This document shows, one piece after another, positions 1 to 8,838 of a stretch of 35,676 bases of DNA. How positions within the stretch are numbered: the first letter of the stretch is position 1; the number at the start of each line of letters is the position of its first letter. Origin of the DNA: an uncultured Oribacterium sp. GTDB lineage: Bacteria > Bacillota > Clostridia > Lachnospirales > Lachnospiraceae. The notes beneath the pieces are model-generated. The model saw only the letters and a program-made list of their open reading frames with translations. It did no database searches and was not told where the DNA came from. The position numbers and the translations under genes were made by a program. The stretch covers positions 1-35,676 of the forward strand of contig CABTMH010000039.1 in the NCBI GenBank assembly GCA_902485915.1, read 5' to 3'.

Positions 1-53
1 CAGAAGATTTCTGAGACGGCCCTCGGCGGTATGGTCAGATGATGCTCTCCACA

Positions 54-572
54 TCAGCTCAGGAGCTGCTTCATGATATGCGCGTAGATCTCCTGATTGT
101 TGTCGGCCCACTTCGCACACATGCGCTCGGCGAAATCCTGATCCGGAACGTTGATATCGACAGAGTACAGGAGGGCGCTTTCCTCCCGGACCTCCATATG
201 CACGATATAGTTCCCGTTATCATCCTGCTCATAGTCCGTATAGTTTGAGGACTCCTGACGAAGCTTGACCTTGTTGGCCTTCAGAAACTTGTTCATATCC
301 TCGACCGCACCCGACGAGATATCGCTGCCGAAGAGCTCCAGCGTCTCGGAGCCCTCCCGTGTGATCTCGTAGCGTGTCGCATTTCGTGTCGTATGGGCGG
401 TGATCAGGTGTGCATCCTCCAGCGCGGAAATCGCCTGCTGCAGCGTGAAGTAGGTCGTGTACTCATAATCCAGAAAGAAAGCACTCAGCTGATTGTTCGT
501 CAGCGGGTAGTTGATGGACTTCAGCAGATAGAGAATCATCAGCTTATATAGGGTTAAAGGCTCGGTAATCAT
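54..572 (-). CDS. DUF4364 family winged-helix-like protein
   Basis: The 172-residue product matches my recollection of the DUF4364 family of clostridia. It opens with a helical segment (MITEPLTLYKLMILYLLK) followed by a helix-turn-helix-like stretch and a beta-wing-like segment around residues 40-75 (TLQQAISALEDAHLI, then ATRYEITREGSETL), which is the layout of a winged-helix DNA-binding domain of the PadR/MarR type. The C-terminal half is mixed alpha/beta and may dimerise or sense something. Family members are annotated as uncharacterised or predicted transcriptional regulators; no ligand is known to me. The start has an AAAGGG ribosome site 7 nt upstream. It diverges from the DUF5717 gene across about 125 bp, so it may control that unit and itself; this is inference from position only. 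Confidence 0.85.
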   Translation of the reverse strand: MITEPLTLYKLMILYLLKSINYPLTNNQLSAFFLDYEYTTYFTLQQAISALEDAHLITAHTTRNATRYEITREGSETLELFGSDISSGAVEDMNKFLKANKVKLRQESSNYTDYEQDDNGNYIVHMEVREESALLYSVDINVPDQDFAERMCAKWADNNQEIYAHIMKQLLS

Positions 573-604
573 AAAATGCCCTTTCTATCGTTCTATATTT
601 CATT

Positions 605-633
605 ATAATAACAGGAAAGAGGGTGTATTTCAA
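605..633 (-). promoter_or_regulatory. Probable sigma-A promoter of the DUF4364 gene
   Basis: Read on the minus strand, TTGAAA (628-633) and TATTAT (605-610) are 17 bp apart; an overlapping TATAAT (602-607) is an alternative -10. The spacing to the start codon at 572 leaves a leader of about 25 nt. It lies back to back with the plus-strand promoter at 646-673, so one bound regulator could affect both. Confidence 0.55.
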
Positions 634-645
634 TTAGACGGACCT

Positions 646-673
646 TTTACACATGGCTTTTCTGTGTTAGAAT
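646..673 (+). promoter_or_regulatory. Probable sigma-A promoter of the DUF5717-DUF5716-TPR unit
   Basis: TTTACA (646-651) and TAGAAT (668-673) are separated by 16 bp and sit just upstream of the ribosome site GGAGA at 684-688. No other promoter-like pair is apparent before the next two genes, so one transcript probably covers all three. Confidence 0.55.
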
Positions 674-697
674 ATACGTTCATGGAGATTTTTGATT

Positions 698-3367
698 ATG
701 AAAGAACGCATAAATAAGCTGGCCAGGGGCATCGTCGATCTGGCCTGCCCCGAGCTTCGTCTCAGCGATACAGCCTTCCATGGCATGGTCTGCGCGGGCG
801 AGACCTTAAAACTGGATCTGATCCTGACATCTGAGAACGGCATCCTGCTGAAGGGCCTGATCTACTCGGACAGTCCATATGTGACGATTCAGAAGAATAC
901 CTTTCTCGGACTGCGTACCCGCATCAGTGCACTCGTCGACGCACGTGCGCTGAAGGATGGCGATCATATCGAGGGGGGACTGTGCATCGTATCAAACGGC
1001 GGTGAAACACGGATTCCGTTTGCCTTCGAGGTTCGTTCCTATGCATCGGCCGAGGTGATTCCGGGCTTACGTACGCCGGAAGACTTTGTGAAGCTGTACC
1101 AGACAAACGGGGGCGCGGCTCTGCGTGTATTTGAATATGATGATTTCGTCCGTGCACCGTTTATGAACGATGCACGTTTTCGTGCGCTCTATGATGGCCT
1201 CCGGAAGGGACCGGACAGGGTCCATGCACTTGAGGCCTTTCTGTATGCCATCCGGCATCCGGAGCAGGAGACGGCGACACGGGTACATCGTGCAGAGAGC
1301 GGGTGCACAAAGGAGACATTGAACAGAGCAGACGTACCGGTGGAAGAGCTGGAGGACGCGGAGCTCATCGAGGAGGCGGCCGGCTGCTGTATACGTGCAG
1401 GTGCGACGACGGAGCTGGCGTTTCGGATCTATCAGCGGGCGATCGAGATGCAGTCACAGATTACCCGGCTGTATGAGTACTATATGTATGCGATGCCGAA
1501 GGGCTACCAGGGGCGTCTGCCACGCGAGGTCTATCTCTACTTCGCCTATGAGTACGATATCCCGGAGAACATGAAGCTGCCGCTGTTCTATAACGTCGTG
1601 ATGAACTTCGGCGCGGAGGAGGATATCTATCAGCGCTTCGAGAAGAAGATCCAGAAGTTTACGATCGACCAGCTGCTGAAGTCGGCCTTCGACCAGCGCC
1701 TGAGTGTGCTGTATGAGCGTATGGTCCTCGTGGATATGGTGGACGAACGGATCGGTACGGTGCTGCCGGCGATCCTTCGCGCCTATCGCGTGTCGACCAG
1801 TGACCCGCGCATGCACTATGTCGTCGTGCGCTACCTGGAGCTGGATCGGGAGGAGCTCTATCCACTGAAGGAGGGGAGTGCGTATATCCCGCTGTTCTTC
1901 GAGAACAGTGTGCTGCTGTTCCAGGATGCGTACGGAGACCGTTACACGGATATCTCGTATGAGAAGACCCGGATCATGGAGAAGCCGGAGCTCGAGAAGC
2001 GCTGCTTCCAGGTGGTGCCGGAGCAGCCGATGCTGAAGCTTGCCCGGGCACGGCGCATCGCACGAAACGGAATCCAGAGTGTGGAGGAGCTGCGGCTTCT
2101 CGAATCGGTGATACGCGAGATGCCACTCGCCGCACCATACCGCGCCTATCTTCTGAATGTGATTCTGAGATATCATGATAAGCTGCGGGATTCGGATCCG
2201 GCGCTGGAAGAGGAGGAGAAGCAGTTCCTGGCGGAGATCCCTCAGCAGGAGCTCGATCACAGTGAGCAGAAGATGCTGCTTCGGGCACTGATCCGGCTGG
2301 ATATGTTTGAGGAAGCCTATCATCTGATGCTGTCGAGCGGTGAGCGTGATCTGGATCGACCGTACCTCGAGAAGCTGGTACGCAGCCTCATCGTTGAGGA
2401 ACGGCATGTGCGTTCAGCGGAGCTTCTGGCGCTCGGCTACGAGCTGTTTACGCTCGGCACGAAGGACAGGACGATCCTGCGTTATCTGATGGAGTACTAC
2501 AACGGTCTGTCCGGGGATATGCTGGCGATTCTGCTGCGTGGACAGAAGCTGCAGGCGGACGGGCAGCGGGAGATGGCGGAACGTCTGCTGGCGCAGATGC
2601 TGTTCAGCCGGACCGAGCAGGGGCTCGACGATGTCTTCGAGCTCTACCGGAGCTTTCCAGATGCGGAGAATGTGCTGCTGCGTGCCTATATCACGAAGCG
2701 CGCGGTGGATTACTTCATCGATGGTCGGGTGATCCGGGAGAAGGTGTTCTCGGATATCTATGGCATCGTGCGGGATGAGCGCTATAAGGAGCGTGTCCCG
2801 GTGATCTATCTGCTGGCGATGTCGAAGCACATGTCCGAGCAGAAGGATCTGAACGGAGAAGAAAAGCTCGTGCTTCAGGAGACGATGGACTATCTGATCC
2901 GGAAGAAGCTGATTTTTGCATATACGAGAACGCTGTACCGTTTCGTGCGGATTCCGGACAGCGTGATGGACCGGTACTATATCGAGTACCATGGTCATAA
3001 GGATATCCGCCCGTCTCTGTATCTCCGTATCCTCCCGGATCAGGGGGATTTCGAGGAGGAAGAGATTACGAGAATCTATCAGAATATCTATGTGCGTCCG
3101 GTGACACTGTTTGCCGGAGAGCGTGCAGAGTACCAGATCTATGAATCTGCGAAGGACCAGGTGCCGGCGGCCAGCGGCAGCATCACCTGGGACGGTACCG
3201 TGCGCCTGAAGGGGGACACCTACGATATCCTGAGCGAGATGTCCGGACTGATCGGGAAGGACCAGGACCAGGAGTTATACCAGGCCATGCACCGTTATGT
3301 CCGGAATGAAGCCGTCATCGAGGCCCTTTTCACGAAGGAGATGACGGAAGCGAAGAGCGTGGAGTAA
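698..3367 (+). CDS. DUF5717 family protein: Ig-like domain plus long alpha-solenoid
   Basis: An 889-residue protein that I recognise as the DUF5717 type found in Lachnospiraceae; function unknown. Residues about 18-118 look like a beta-sandwich (alternating strands ending in SNGGETRIPFAFEV, a pattern common in Ig-like/ASH-like domains). Most of the rest, about 130-800, is amphipathic helix pairs rich in Leu, Tyr and acidic residues, resembling TPR/HEAT solenoids. The last ~90 residues return to a beta-type pattern (ASGSITWDGTVRLKGDTYDI). There is no signal peptide or membrane segment, so it should be cytoplasmic. I chose ATG at 698 because GGAGA lies 9 nt upstream; an in-frame TTG at 692 is the alternative. 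The next gene begins 13 nt after its stop, implying co-expression and probably a shared complex. Confidence 0.85.
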   Translation: MKERINKLARGIVDLACPELRLSDTAFHGMVCAGETLKLDLILTSENGILLKGLIYSDSPYVTIQKNTFLGLRTRISALVDARALKDGDHIEGGLCIVSNGGETRIPFAFEVRSYASAEVIPGLRTPEDFVKLYQTNGGAALRVFEYDDFVRAPFMNDARFRALYDGLRKGPDRVHALEAFLYAIRHPEQETATRVHRAESGCTKETLNRADVPVEELEDAELIEEAAGCCIRAGATTELAFRIYQRAIEMQSQITRLYEYYMYAMPKGYQGRLPREVYLYFAYEYDIPENMKLPLFYNVVMNFGAEEDIYQRFEKKIQKFTIDQLLKSAFDQRLSVLYERMVLVDMVDERIGTVLPAILRAYRVSTSDPRMHYVVVRYLELDREELYPLKEGSAYIPLFFENSVLLFQDAYGDRYTDISYEKTRIMEKPELEKRCFQVVPEQPMLKLARARRIARNGIQSVEELRLLESVIREMPLAAPYRAYLLNVILRYHDKLRDSDPALEEEEKQFLAEIPQQELDHSEQKMLLRALIRLDMFEEAYHLMLSSGERDLDRPYLEKLVRSLIVEERHVRSAELLALGYELFTLGTKDRTILRYLMEYYNGLSGDMLAILLRGQKLQADGQREMAERLLAQMLFSRTEQGLDDVFELYRSFPDAENVLLRAYITKRAVDYFIDGRVIREKVFSDIYGIVRDERYKERVPVIYLLAMSKHMSEQKDLNGEEKLVLQETMDYLIRKKLIFAYTRTLYRFVRIPDSVMDRYYIEYHGHKDIRPSLYLRILPDQGDFEEEEITRIYQNIYVRPVTLFAGERAEYQIYESAKDQVPAASGSITWDGTVRLKGDTYDILSEMSGLIGKDQDQELYQAMHRYVRNEAVIEALFTKEMTEAKSVE

Positions 3368-3380
3368 GGAGAGCAGTTCT

Positions 3381-4613
3381 GTGAGTCGATATATAGGAAT
3401 TTCACTGGACGATGACTATACGAATGTCTGTATCAATGATGAGACGGTAACGAAACCGCTGCCGACAGTCATCGCCAAACATAAAAAGGACGACCGCTGG
3501 ACGATCGGAGAGGAGGCCTATAAGGAAACCCTCGCCGGATCTGGTGTGATCGTCGATAAGCTGGTCAGCCTGCTCGAAAAAAACGGGACGGCCACCATCT
3601 CGCGCGTGAAGTATACGGCGATCGATATCGTCTATCATTACTTCCAGGAGCTTCTCCGGACAGAGGAGAATCCGAGCGAGGAGGATCGAAGCGGGGATAT
3701 CGTCGTCGTCACGATCCGGAAGGCAAGCCGCACCATGGTGGAGAAGCTGCAGGAGGCCATCCTCCGGACCGGTGTCCGGGAGGAGAAACTGCACATCATC
3801 AGTCATACGGAAAGCTTCGCGCATTTCGTGCTGCACCAGGATTCCAGCCTGTACAATCGTAAGGTGGGCATGTTCGAATTAAATAATCAGTGTCTCTGCT
3901 ACTATGAGATGCATGTATCCCGCGGAACCCGGCGCTTCGCGCTGCTCGGTTCCGAGGCGGAGACCGAGGCCTTCAACCTCGATATCCTGAAGACGACCTC
4001 CGGCGGGAAGATCGCCGATCGGATACTGACGACCGTCGGGGAGCGGACACTGGGGAAGGATGCCTACTCTGCGGTGTTTCTCTGCGGACGCGGCTTCCGG
4101 GATACGAATTTCGCGACGAACTTCATGAATTTCATCTGCAACCGTCGGCGTGTGCTGATCGAGCCTGGACTCTTCTGCATCGGTGCAGAGATTCATGCCC
4201 GGAACATCGATGAGGGAAAGAGCGAAGAGTACACGATTCTCTGCGATACACGCGTGAGTGCAGATATCTCTGCACGTGTCGTGATCAACGAGAAGGAAGA
4301 AAATCTGCCGATCGTGAAGGCCGGTACGAACTGGATGGACTCGAGAACCTCCTATGAGCTGATCGAGGACGACCAGGACTACATCGATTTTCAGGTCACC
4401 TCCCTCGCCCATCCACGTCGTCCGATCCGTCTTCGCATGATGCTCGATCTCTTCCCGAAGCGGGAGAACCGTACGACGAGGATACGCATGTCGACGGAGT
4501 TTGTGGATGCGGAGACCCTCCGCGTCACCGTACAGGATCTCGGCTTCGGCGACCTCTTCCCATCCAGCGGACAGAAAATCACCGAGGAGATCGACCTCGC
4601 GGATAAGGTTTAA
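3381..4613 (+). CDS. DUF5716 family protein: degenerate Hsp70/actin-fold protein
   Basis: A 410-residue protein of the DUF5716 type. The sequence reads as an Hsp70 skeleton: residues 4-14 (YIGISLDDDYT) sit where Hsp70s have the first phosphate loop (IGIDLGTTYS), residues 161-176 (KVGMFELNNQCLCYYE) where the second phosphate loop (DLGGGT) falls, residues 232-238 (VFLCGRG) where VLVGG lies, and residues 261-273 (EPGLFCIGAEIHA) where the DEAVAxGAA segment lies. From about 281 the pattern resembles the beta substrate-binding domain (RIRMSTEFVDAETLRVTV against Hsp70 EVTFDIDANGILNVSA). The helical lid is missing. The key Asp and Gly residues of both phosphate loops are replaced, so ATP hydrolysis looks doubtful. 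It starts at GTG, 13 nt after the DUF5717 stop and 10 nt after a GGAG. Family assignment is from memory; the Hsp70 reading is my inference. Confidence 0.8.
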   Translation: MSRYIGISLDDDYTNVCINDETVTKPLPTVIAKHKKDDRWTIGEEAYKETLAGSGVIVDKLVSLLEKNGTATISRVKYTAIDIVYHYFQELLRTEENPSEEDRSGDIVVVTIRKASRTMVEKLQEAILRTGVREEKLHIISHTESFAHFVLHQDSSLYNRKVGMFELNNQCLCYYEMHVSRGTRRFALLGSEAETEAFNLDILKTTSGGKIADRILTTVGERTLGKDAYSAVFLCGRGFRDTNFATNFMNFICNRRRVLIEPGLFCIGAEIHARNIDEGKSEEYTILCDTRVSADISARVVINEKEENLPIVKAGTNWMDSRTSYELIEDDQDYIDFQVTSLAHPRRPIRLRMMLDLFPKRENRTTRIRMSTEFVDAETLRVTVQDLGFGDLFPSSGQKITEEIDLADKV

Positions 4614-4627
4614 ATAAGGCGGGAGAT

Positions 4628-5422
4628 ATGGGCTTATTACTATGTACAAGGTGTGCACAGCACCCGTTTTACTATGAAAAACTAGATATCAATCTCTGGT
4701 CGATCCAGGAGCTTTCCTATGTGATCTACCACTATCCGATCATGCTGCCGACCGATCTCGTGGACCGGAAGCTGAGTGGCTGGATCCGTGATGAGCTGCA
4801 CATGGGTATCCTCGCTGCGAAGCTCGAGCAGTACATGGGCTCCGGTGAGGGCGGAGAGCTCCAGGAACGCCTGCTGCTCATGATTCTCCGTGAGAGCAAC
4901 TACTACACGCAGCAGGAGATCAGTTACTTCGAGACCGAGTACAGGCGTCTTCGCCACATCGATCGAGACCAGTTCTATGATCTGCTCGGCGATGCATACT
5001 TCCACATGGGCCGCTATGGCCGGGCGATCGAGGCCTATACCGAGTCGCTGCACTATCAGGACAGTATGCTCGTGAAGATGAAGCTCGGCAGTGCCTGCGT
5101 CACGGTCATGCAGTTCCGCCGTGCATCGGATATCTTCGAGCAGGTCTTCGTCGAGACCGCGGCGCTGGAACCGCTTCGTAAGCTCTACTTCATCTCGAAG
5201 CTCGAACCGTCCGTAAAGACGATCGAAAAGTATATCGACCATATCGATACGGAAATGCTTGCAGATTGGGAGCTTCAGTATGATAATGTACTGACACAGG
5301 CAGAGGATTCCGAGCATGTCCGCCAGGTCGACGACGTCTACCGGCGGGATCGCAGCGAGTTCCGGAAGGAAGCGAAGCTCTGGCTGGTCAAGTGGAAAAA
5401 GGAATACCGCGAGAAGGTATAA
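4628..5422 (+). CDS. TPR protein, third gene of the DUF5717-DUF5716 unit
   Basis: A 264-residue protein with no assigned function that I know. Residues 1-75 form a distinct N-terminal module (CTRCAQHPFYYEKLD, then WSIQELSYVIYHYPIML) that I have the impression recurs in Lachnospiraceae homologues. Residues about 110-190 form helix pairs with TPR character (FYDLLGDAYFHMGRYGRAIE, then a second pair at LVKMKLGSACVTVMQFRRAS). The C-terminus is a basic helix (EFRKEAKLWLVKWKKEYREKV region). There is no signal peptide. It starts 14 nt after the DUF5716 stop with GGCGGGAG upstream, so it is almost certainly translated from the same message. Together the three proteins look like a solenoid, a chaperone-like fold and a TPR adaptor; the shared task is unknown. 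Confidence 0.75.
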   Translation: MGLLLCTRCAQHPFYYEKLDINLWSIQELSYVIYHYPIMLPTDLVDRKLSGWIRDELHMGILAAKLEQYMGSGEGGELQERLLLMILRESNYYTQQEISYFETEYRRLRHIDRDQFYDLLGDAYFHMGRYGRAIEAYTESLHYQDSMLVKMKLGSACVTVMQFRRASDIFEQVFVETAALEPLRKLYFISKLEPSVKTIEKYIDHIDTEMLADWELQYDNVLTQAEDSEHVRQVDDVYRRDRSEFRKEAKLWLVKWKKEYREKV

Positions 5423-5429
5423 AAGAAGT

Positions 5430-5478
5430 GGTGTCTCCGCCCTGCCGAAGATCAGGTCATACAGACGACCGGAACACC
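5430..5478 (+). other. Intergenic hairpin before valS
   Basis: GGTGT-C-TCCG (5430-5439) can pair with CGGA-ACACC (5470-5478) around a 30-nt loop. No T-run follows, so it is not a standard terminator, and there is no T-box specifier or T-box sequence in this 96-nt spacer although valS genes often have one. It may be an RNA-processing or stability structure. Confidence 0.35.
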
Positions 5479-5518
5479 ATCACCCATCTCAGAATATAGA
5501 TAGAAGAAGGAAACGATT

Positions 5519-8158
5519 ATGAAAGAACTTGCAAAGCAGTACAACCCGGAGGAGGTTGAGGACCGCATCTATGACATGTGGCTGAAGGGCCACTATTTCC
5601 ATGCGGAGGTCAACCCGAACAAGAAGCCGTTTACCATCATGATGCCGCCACCAAACGTTACCGGTCAGCTGCACATGGGCCATGCCCTCGATAACACACT
5701 GCAGGATTCCCTGATCCGCTGGAAGCGCATGCAGGGCTATGAAGCACTGTGGCAGCCGGGCAGTGATCATGCGGCGATCGCAACGGAGGTGAAGGTCACC
5801 AATCAGCTGAAGGAGAGAGGGATCGATAAGCATGCGCTCGGTCGTGAGGGCTTCCTGAAGGAGGCCTGGAAGTGGAAGGAGGAGTACGAGTCCAGAATCG
5901 TCAACCAGCTCCACAAGATCGGCTCCAGTGCTGACTGGGACCGACTTCGTTTCACCATGGACGAGGGCTGTACACACGCTGTGCAGACCACCTTCATCAA
6001 TCTGTATAAGAAGGGCTACATCTATAAGGGCTCCAGAATCATCAACTGGTGTCCGGTCTGCCATACTTCCCTCAGTGATGCAGAGGTAAACCACGAGGAG
6101 CAGGAAGGCCACTTCTGGCATATCCTCTATCCGCTGGCGGACGGTTCCGGTCAGATCGAGATCGCAACCACCCGTCCGGAGACCCTGCTCGGTGATACCG
6201 CCGTCGCTGTCAATCCGGAGGATCCGCGCTATAAGGACATGATCGGTAAGATGGTGAAGCTTCCGCTCACAGATCGTGAGATCCCGATCGTCGGTGATGA
6301 GCATGCCGATATGACCTTCGGAACCGGTGCCGTAAAGATCACACCGGCGCACGACCCGAACGACTTCGAGGTCGGCAAGCGTCACAATCTGCCGGAGATC
6401 ACGATCCTGAACGATGATGCGACCATCCACTGCCCTGGATCGAAGTACGATGGCATGGACCGCTATGAGGCACGAAAGGCCATGGTACAGGATCTGACCG
6501 ATCTCGGCCTGCTGGTGAAGGTCGTTCCGACGAAGCACAATGTCGGCACCCATGACCGCTGTGGCACCACGGTCGAGCCGATGATCAAGCCACAGTGGTT
6601 CGTACGTATGGAGGAGATGGCGAAGCCGGCGATCCAGGCGATCGAGAGCGGCGAGCTCCAGTTCGTTCCGGAGAACTACAGTAAGACCTATCTTCATTGG
6701 CTCGAGAATATCAAGGACTGGTGTATCTCCCGTCAGCTCTGGTGGGGACATCGTATCCCGGCGTACTACTGTGAGGATTGCGGCGAGATGGTGGTCGGTA
6801 TCGAGGCACCGGAGAGCTGCCCGAAGTGCGGTGGACATCACTTCCGACAGGATGAGGATACCCTCGATACTTGGTTCTCCAGTGCACTCTGGCCGTTTGA
6901 GACCCTCGGCTGGCCGGAGGAGACCCCGGAGTACCGATACTTCTATCCGACCGATGTACTCGTGACCGGCTACGATATCATCTTCTTCTGGGTGGTTCGT
7001 ATGGTATTCTCCGGTATCGAGCAGACCGGTAAGGTTCCGTTCCATAAGGTACTGATCCACGGACTCGTACGTGATGATCAGGGACGGAAGATGAGTAAGT
7101 CGCTCGGCAACGGTATCGATCCGCTCGAGGTCATCCGGAAGTATGGCGCCGATGCCCTTCGTATGACCCTCCTCACCGGTAACGCACCGGGTAACGACAT
7201 GCGTTTCTACTGGTCGAGAGTCGAGGCCTCCAGAAACTTCATGAATAAGGTATGGAATGCGTCCCGCTTTATCATGATGAACCTCGATAAGGCAGATCTT
7301 CCGGAGACGATGCCGGCGAACCTGACCATGGCGGATAAGTGGATCCTCAGCAAGGTGAACAGCCTCGCTGCCGATGTGACCCGTAACCTGGAAGCCTTTG
7401 ATCTCGGAATCGCTCTCGATAAGGTACAGAACTTCATCTGGGAGGAGTTCTGCGACTGGTACATCGAGATGGTGAAGCCGCGTCTCTGGAACGAAGAGGA
7501 TGAGACGAAGGCAGCCGCTCTCTGGACACTGAAGCATGTGCTGATCACATCGCTGAAGCTGCTGCATCCGTTCTGCCCGTTCATCACCGAGGAGATCTTC
7601 GATACCCTCGAGAACCCGGAGACACCGCTGATGTGTCAGTCATGGCCGGAGTTCAGTGAGGCACTGAACTTCCAGGAGGATGAAGCGGAGATCGAGACCA
7701 TCAAGGAAGCCGTACGTTCGATCCGTAATGTTCGTACGAATATGAACGTTGCACCGTCCAGAAAGGCGATGACCTACGTCGTGACCGAGAACGAGCGCGT
7801 AAGAAAAACGTTCGAACATAGTAAGGTATTCTTCGCTACCCTCGCCTATGCATCGGATGTTATAATTCAGAGTGATAAGACTGGCATCGCAGACGATGCT
7901 GTAACGGTAGCGATTCCGGATGCGGTGATTCATATCCCGTTTGCGGATCTCGTAGACATCGCAAAGGAGATCGAGCGTCTCGAGAAGGAGAAGCAGAAGT
8001 GGGAGGCAGAGATCAGCCGTTCCACTGGCATGCTGAACAACGAGCGCTTCACTTCGAAGGCACCGGCAGAAAAGGTAGAGGAGGAGCGTGAAAAGCTTCA
8101 GCGGAATACACAGCTTCTTCAGCAGGTGACCGAGCGTCTCGCTGCCCTCAGTAAGTAA
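5519..8158 (+). CDS. valS: Valyl-tRNA synthetase
   Basis: The 879-residue product is a full-length class I synthetase that charges tRNA-Val in the cytoplasm. Visible landmarks are the HIGH motif as HMGH at residues 52-55 within PPPNVTGQLHMGH, the editing domain signature TTRPETLLGDTAV near residue 220, a zinc-like cysteine cluster around 415-440 (YYCEDCGEMVV, CPKCGG), KMSKS at 524-528 within GRKMSKSLGN, the anticodon-binding helical domain after about 600, and a C-terminal coiled coil (about 810-879) that contacts tRNA. The ribosome site AGAAGGAAA lies just upstream of the ATG. It follows the TPR gene by 96 bp and precedes a small secreted protein by 19 bp. No frameshift is seen. Confidence 0.98.
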   Translation: MKELAKQYNPEEVEDRIYDMWLKGHYFHAEVNPNKKPFTIMMPPPNVTGQLHMGHALDNTLQDSLIRWKRMQGYEALWQPGSDHAAIATEVKVTNQLKERGIDKHALGREGFLKEAWKWKEEYESRIVNQLHKIGSSADWDRLRFTMDEGCTHAVQTTFINLYKKGYIYKGSRIINWCPVCHTSLSDAEVNHEEQEGHFWHILYPLADGSGQIEIATTRPETLLGDTAVAVNPEDPRYKDMIGKMVKLPLTDREIPIVGDEHADMTFGTGAVKITPAHDPNDFEVGKRHNLPEITILNDDATIHCPGSKYDGMDRYEARKAMVQDLTDLGLLVKVVPTKHNVGTHDRCGTTVEPMIKPQWFVRMEEMAKPAIQAIESGELQFVPENYSKTYLHWLENIKDWCISRQLWWGHRIPAYYCEDCGEMVVGIEAPESCPKCGGHHFRQDEDTLDTWFSSALWPFETLGWPEETPEYRYFYPTDVLVTGYDIIFFWVVRMVFSGIEQTGKVPFHKVLIHGLVRDDQGRKMSKSLGNGIDPLEVIRKYGADALRMTLLTGNAPGNDMRFYWSRVEASRNFMNKVWNASRFIMMNLDKADLPETMPANLTMADKWILSKVNSLAADVTRNLEAFDLGIALDKVQNFIWEEFCDWYIEMVKPRLWNEEDETKAAALWTLKHVLITSLKLLHPFCPFITEEIFDTLENPETPLMCQSWPEFSEALNFQEDEAEIETIKEAVRSIRNVRTNMNVAPSRKAMTYVVTENERVRKTFEHSKVFFATLAYASDVIIQSDKTGIADDAVTVAIPDAVIHIPFADLVDIAKEIERLEKEKQKWEAEISRSTGMLNNERFTSKAPAEKVEEEREKLQRNTQLLQQVTERLAALSK

Positions 8159-8177
8159 ACGTGGGAGGAAACAGATC

Positions 8178-8774
8178 ATGAAACGTACACATATAGTGGG
8201 TGTCGCGCTGGCACTGGCACTTTCGATGACTGCGCCAGTGGTAGCTGTGGCGGCTGAGCACCCTGCAAGCGCGGTCGAGCTTCAGGAGGTAGCTGCGACA
8301 CAGAAGAGCAAGTTCGCCTGGGAGAACACCGGGACGAGCTGGCGTCTTCTGTATCTGACACCGTCCAGCACACAGTGGACCTACGCCCATAAGTGGGTAC
8401 AGATCGGTGCGAACTTCTATTATTTCGACGAGCAGGGCGATATGGTCGAGGGCTGGTTCCAGGATGCGAGCGGCCGCTGGTTCTTCGCACAGTATGATAA
8501 CATGGCCCGGAACAACCCGGATGCCGGAAAGGTCATCAGCGGCTGGGCACAGATCCGGGCGACGAACGGAAGCATGCAGTACTACTACTTCGGAAGCGAT
8601 GCGACGACCGGCATTCCGAGCGGTATGTATGGAAGCGATGCGGCAGGCTACTATAAGAGCTATACCATCGACGGTCAGGAGTACCAGTTTGACTCGAACG
8701 GGCACTGCGTACAGACGATGATCGGTATGGCGAAGACCTATGGACGTAATCGTACAGAAGTAAGTAATCTATAA
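8178..8774 (+). CDS. Secreted protein with wall-binding-type aromatic repeats
   Basis: A 198-residue exported protein. Residues 1-26 form a signal peptide (MKRTHIVGVALALALSMTAP then VVAVAA) with likely signal peptidase I cleavage after AVA or VAA. The mature part contains repeated aromatic/Gly units such as WVQIGANFYYFDEQGDMVEG, GWFQDASGRWFFAQYDN and YTIDGQEYQFDSNGHC, the pattern of choline/cell-wall-binding repeats (Pfam CW_binding type). No catalytic domain is present, so it may be a wall-attached binding protein, or the repeat part of a larger lost enzyme. GGGAGG lies 9 nt before the ATG, 19 nt after valS, so it may be read through from valS; a terminator-like hairpin follows. Confidence 0.8.
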   Translation: MKRTHIVGVALALALSMTAPVVAVAAEHPASAVELQEVAATQKSKFAWENTGTSWRLLYLTPSSTQWTYAHKWVQIGANFYYFDEQGDMVEGWFQDASGRWFFAQYDNMARNNPDAGKVISGWAQIRATNGSMQYYYFGSDATTGIPSGMYGSDAAGYYKSYTIDGQEYQFDSNGHCVQTMIGMAKTYGRNRTEVSNL

Positions 8775-8780
8775 GGATGA

Positions 8781-8838
8781 AGGCAGGAAGCGGATGAGGC
8801 TCCGGAAATCCGGAGTGCTCGATGCTCCCTGCCTTTTC
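8781..8838 (+). terminator. Terminator-like nested hairpin after the secreted-protein gene
   Basis: AGGCAGG (8781-8787) pairs with CCTGCCT (8828-8834), followed by a short T-run, and a perfect inner hairpin CTCCGGA-AA-TCCGGAG occupies 8800-8815. It follows the stop codon at 8774 by only 6 nt. Confidence 0.6.

Noticed and set aside
1..53. Feature at the window start
   Set aside because: The first 53 bases lie after the DUF4364 stop and show no gene, terminator T-run or adapter.
5423..5518. T-box leader for valS
   Set aside because: The spacer is only 96 nt and lacks the T-box core, a Val specifier loop and a terminator.
5489..7567. Long minus-strand open frame (692 codons) opposite valS
   Set aside because: It is the shadow of a GC-rich valS frame: His/Arg/Asp/Leu-biased composition, no recognisable domain, and valS is certain.
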